From positions 310,001 to 374,000 of the forward strand of contig CAZREB010000004.1 in NCBI GenBank assembly GCA_964599095.1: 64,000 nt of DNA. Reading direction: 5' to 3'. The stretch comes from SZAS-79 sp964599095 (GTDB taxonomy: Bacteria > Pseudomonadota > Gammaproteobacteria > Burkholderiales > SG8-39). The notes below the pieces were generated by a model. That model saw only the letters and a list, made by a program, of their open reading frames with translations. It did no database searches and had not been told where the DNA came from. The number at the start of each line of letters is the position of its first letter. The first letter of the stretch is position 1. The position numbers and the translations under genes were made by a program. Shown here piece by piece: positions 62,429 through 64,000 of this stretch.

Positions 62429-64000
62429 CCTGGTCATTCGCGGCGGCATGGTGCTCGACGGCCTGGGTGCGCCCGGCGTTACCGCAGACGTGGGCGTGCG
62501 CGGCGGCAGGATCGAAGAGATCGGCAAGGTCACTTCGGCTGCGCGCGACGAGATCGATGCGTCCGGCGCGCTGGTGATGCCCGGCTTCGTCGACATCCAT
62601 ACGCATTACGACGGGCAGGCCTCGTGGGACGAGACCTTCAGCCCCAGCATCCATCACGGCGTCACGACGGTCGTCATGGGCAACTGCGGCGTCGGGTTCG
62701 CGCCGGTGCACAAGGGCGAGGAGGAACGCCTGGTGCAGTTGATGGAGGGCGTCGAGGAGATCCCGGGCGCCGTGCTTGCGGAGGGCGTACGCTGGGGATG
62801 GACGAGCTTTGCCGACTACGCGAACGCGCTCGGCACAATGCGCCACAGCCTCGACTTCATGACCCTGGTGCCGCACGACTGCCTGCGCCTTTTCGTCATG
62901 GGGGAGCGCGCCGCGCGTCTCGAAGCGGCTACCGGGGAGGATCGCGCGCGCATGCGCCAGCTGCTGCGCGAGGCGATGCTGGCCGGCGCGGCCGGGTTCT
63001 CCACCGGGCGCACCGACAACCACCGGACCGCCAAGGGGCAGGAGACGCCGGCGGCCAGCGCGGCGCGCGAGGAGTTGCTCGAGCTGGCCCGGGCCTTCGA
63101 GGGGCTGCCGTACCGGGTCATGCACGCGGTGAGCGATTTCGACTGCATGCGGGGCGACCCGGCAGGCCAGCGCAGCCGCTTCGATGCCGAGTACGACCTG
63201 CTCGAATCGATTGCGCGCGCCACCGGAAGGCCGCTTGCGCTCACCTGGCTCGAGCGGGTCAACGCCCCGCCGCAGTGGCAGTGGCTGGCCGAGCGCGCTG
63301 CGGCGTCGAAGGCGGCCGGCCTCGACCTGCGCCTGCAGACGGCGTGCCGGGCGATCGGCGTGCTGAACGGCCTCGATACCAGCTTCAATATCTTCACGGC
63401 GATGCCTACCTACCAGGAATTCGCCTCGCTGCCACTGCCCGAGCGCGCGGCCCGCCTGCGCGATCCGGCGACCAGGGCGCGGATCCTGGCCGAAAAGCCG
63501 GTGAAGCTTGCGCGCGACGGCTCGCCGATCCCGCCGCTCGTGGACCAGATCCTCGCCCAGCTCGACCAAATGGCCGCGCTGATGTTCCCGCTCGCGGTCG
63601 GTGAGGCCGGCCCGGACTACGAGCCGCAGCCGGCCGAGTCGTTCGCCGCGAGGGCCAAGGCGCGCGGCGTGCGCGCGTTCGAGGCGATCTACGATTACCT
63701 GGCCGAAGGCGACGGCGGCAACCTGGTCTATTTTCCGATCTTCAATTACCTGCGCGGCTCGCTCGAGACGGTGCGCTCGATGCTCGAGCATCCGCAGGCG
63801 CTGCACGCGCTGTCGGATGCCGGTGCGCACGTAGGCACGGTGTGCGACGCGAGTTTCCCGACCAGCCTGCTTGCGCATTGGACCCGCGACCGCACTCGCG
63901 GACCCAGGTTGCCGCTCGAACGCGCGGTCGAGATGCTGACTTCGCGCAATGCGCGCCACATGGGCCTCGCGGATCGCGGTGCGCTGCGCCCCGGCCTGCG
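62421..64000 (+). CDS. N-acyl-D-amino-acid deacylase family amidohydrolase, partial at right edge
   Basis: An ATG at 62421 opens a frame that stays open to the window end (526 codons plus 2 bases). The protein starts MLDLVIRGGMVLDGLGAPGV, and MPGFVDIHTHYDGQASWDE carries the metal His-x-His of the amidohydrolase barrel. VTTVVMGNCGVGFAPV has the bridging Cys typical of D-aminoacylases. LHALSDAGAHVGTVCDA near the end has the catalytic Asp and the second metal region, and TSRNARHMGLADRGALRPGL is the family's C-terminal block. It should hydrolyse N-acyl-D-amino acids or N-carbamoyl compounds, the natural next step after hydantoin opening. The last residues lie outside. Confidence 0.88.
   Translation, partial: MLDLVIRGGMVLDGLGAPGVTADVGVRGGRIEEIGKVTSAARDEIDASGALVMPGFVDIHTHYDGQASWDETFSPSIHHGVTTVVMGNCGVGFAPVHKGEEERLVQLMEGVEEIPGAVLAEGVRWGWTSFADYANALGTMRHSLDFMTLVPHDCLRLFVMGERAARLEAATGEDRARMRQLLREAMLAGAAGFSTGRTDNHRTAKGQETPAASAAREELLELARAFEGLPYRVMHAVSDFDCMRGDPAGQRSRFDAEYDLLESIARATGRPLALTWLERVNAPPQWQWLAERAAASKAAGLDLRLQTACRAIGVLNGLDTSFNIFTAMPTYQEFASLPLPERAARLRDPATRARILAEKPVKLARDGSPIPPLVDQILAQLDQMAALMFPLAVGEAGPDYEPQPAESFAARAKARGVRAFEAIYDYLAEGDGGNLVYFPIFNYLRGSLETVRSMLEHPQALHALSDAGAHVGTVCDASFPTSLLAHWTRDRTRGPRLPLERAVEMLTSRNARHMGLADRGALRPGL

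Overview
The window is about 64 kb of GC-rich, gene-dense bacterial chromosome that reads as a betaproteobacterium of Burkholderiales type. The main reason is four periplasmic solute-binding proteins of the tripartite tricarboxylate transporter (Bug/TctC) family, which is strongly expanded in that group. A TAXI-type TRAP transporter, a double-length UvrA, QueE with the CX14CX2C cluster motif, RhlE, HtpX, EttA and a large DUF748 protein agree with this. I see no rRNA, tRNA, CRISPR array, integrase, phage gene or transposase gene. The window opens inside a DsrE-like gene and closes inside a D-aminoacylase-like gene.

Layout. 1-2467: a sulfur-handling operon (DsrE-like, TusA-like, sulfide:quinone-reductase-like flavoprotein, DUF1641 protein with three internal repeats). 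2540-5458: a TAXI TRAP transporter on the minus strand. 5713-10644: benzoylformate-decarboxylase-like enzyme, Bug protein, TauD-like dioxygenase and secreted metallo-hydrolase. 10676-14192: hydroxyisobutyrate-dehydrogenase-like enzyme and two translationally coupled acyl-CoA dehydrogenases. 14251-16345: two transporters. 16466-24957: htpX, a GMC oxidoreductase, a Ser/Thr kinase with a very long charged helical repeat, an EamA transporter and rhlE. 25217-33132: pirin, DUF748 protein, NDH-2, FlK-like thioesterase, EamA transporter and a lipoprotein. 33230-38917: pepN, then a complete TctC-TctB-TctA uptake operon. 39012-43622: AhpD-like, thioredoxin-like and RidA-like proteins, an efflux pump, queE-queD and an MlaC-like protein. 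43693-49446: a 1917-residue tandem UvrA. 49532-54764: amidohydrolase, dinB, a secreted DsrE-family protein, Bug protein and ettA. 54780-64000: ornithine-cyclodeaminase-like enzyme and Bug protein on the minus strand, then a plus-strand operon of quinone oxidoreductase, HyuA, HyuB, BASS transporter and D-aminoacylase.

How the genes fit together. Much of the window is uptake plus catabolism of organic acids: periplasmic binding proteins sit beside decarboxylases, dehydrogenases, hydantoinases and amidohydrolases. Housekeeping genes (uvrA, dinB, pepN, rhlE, ettA, htpX, queDE) lie between these blocks. Tight packing is common, with ATGA or GTGA four-base overlaps at 13062, 31790, 36911 and 39653.

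The most unusual signal is inside the tandem uvrA gene. Three palindromic repeat elements (46741-46796, 48067-48152, 48676-48746) lie within its first half and are translated in frame, so the protein carries peptide insertions made from mobile-looking palindromic DNA. Also notable are an rhlE gene whose natural ATG is one base out of frame, next to a perfect 19-bp inverted repeat; the kinase's 24-residue repeat array; and a candidate operator with three evenly spaced half-sites at 5551-5583.
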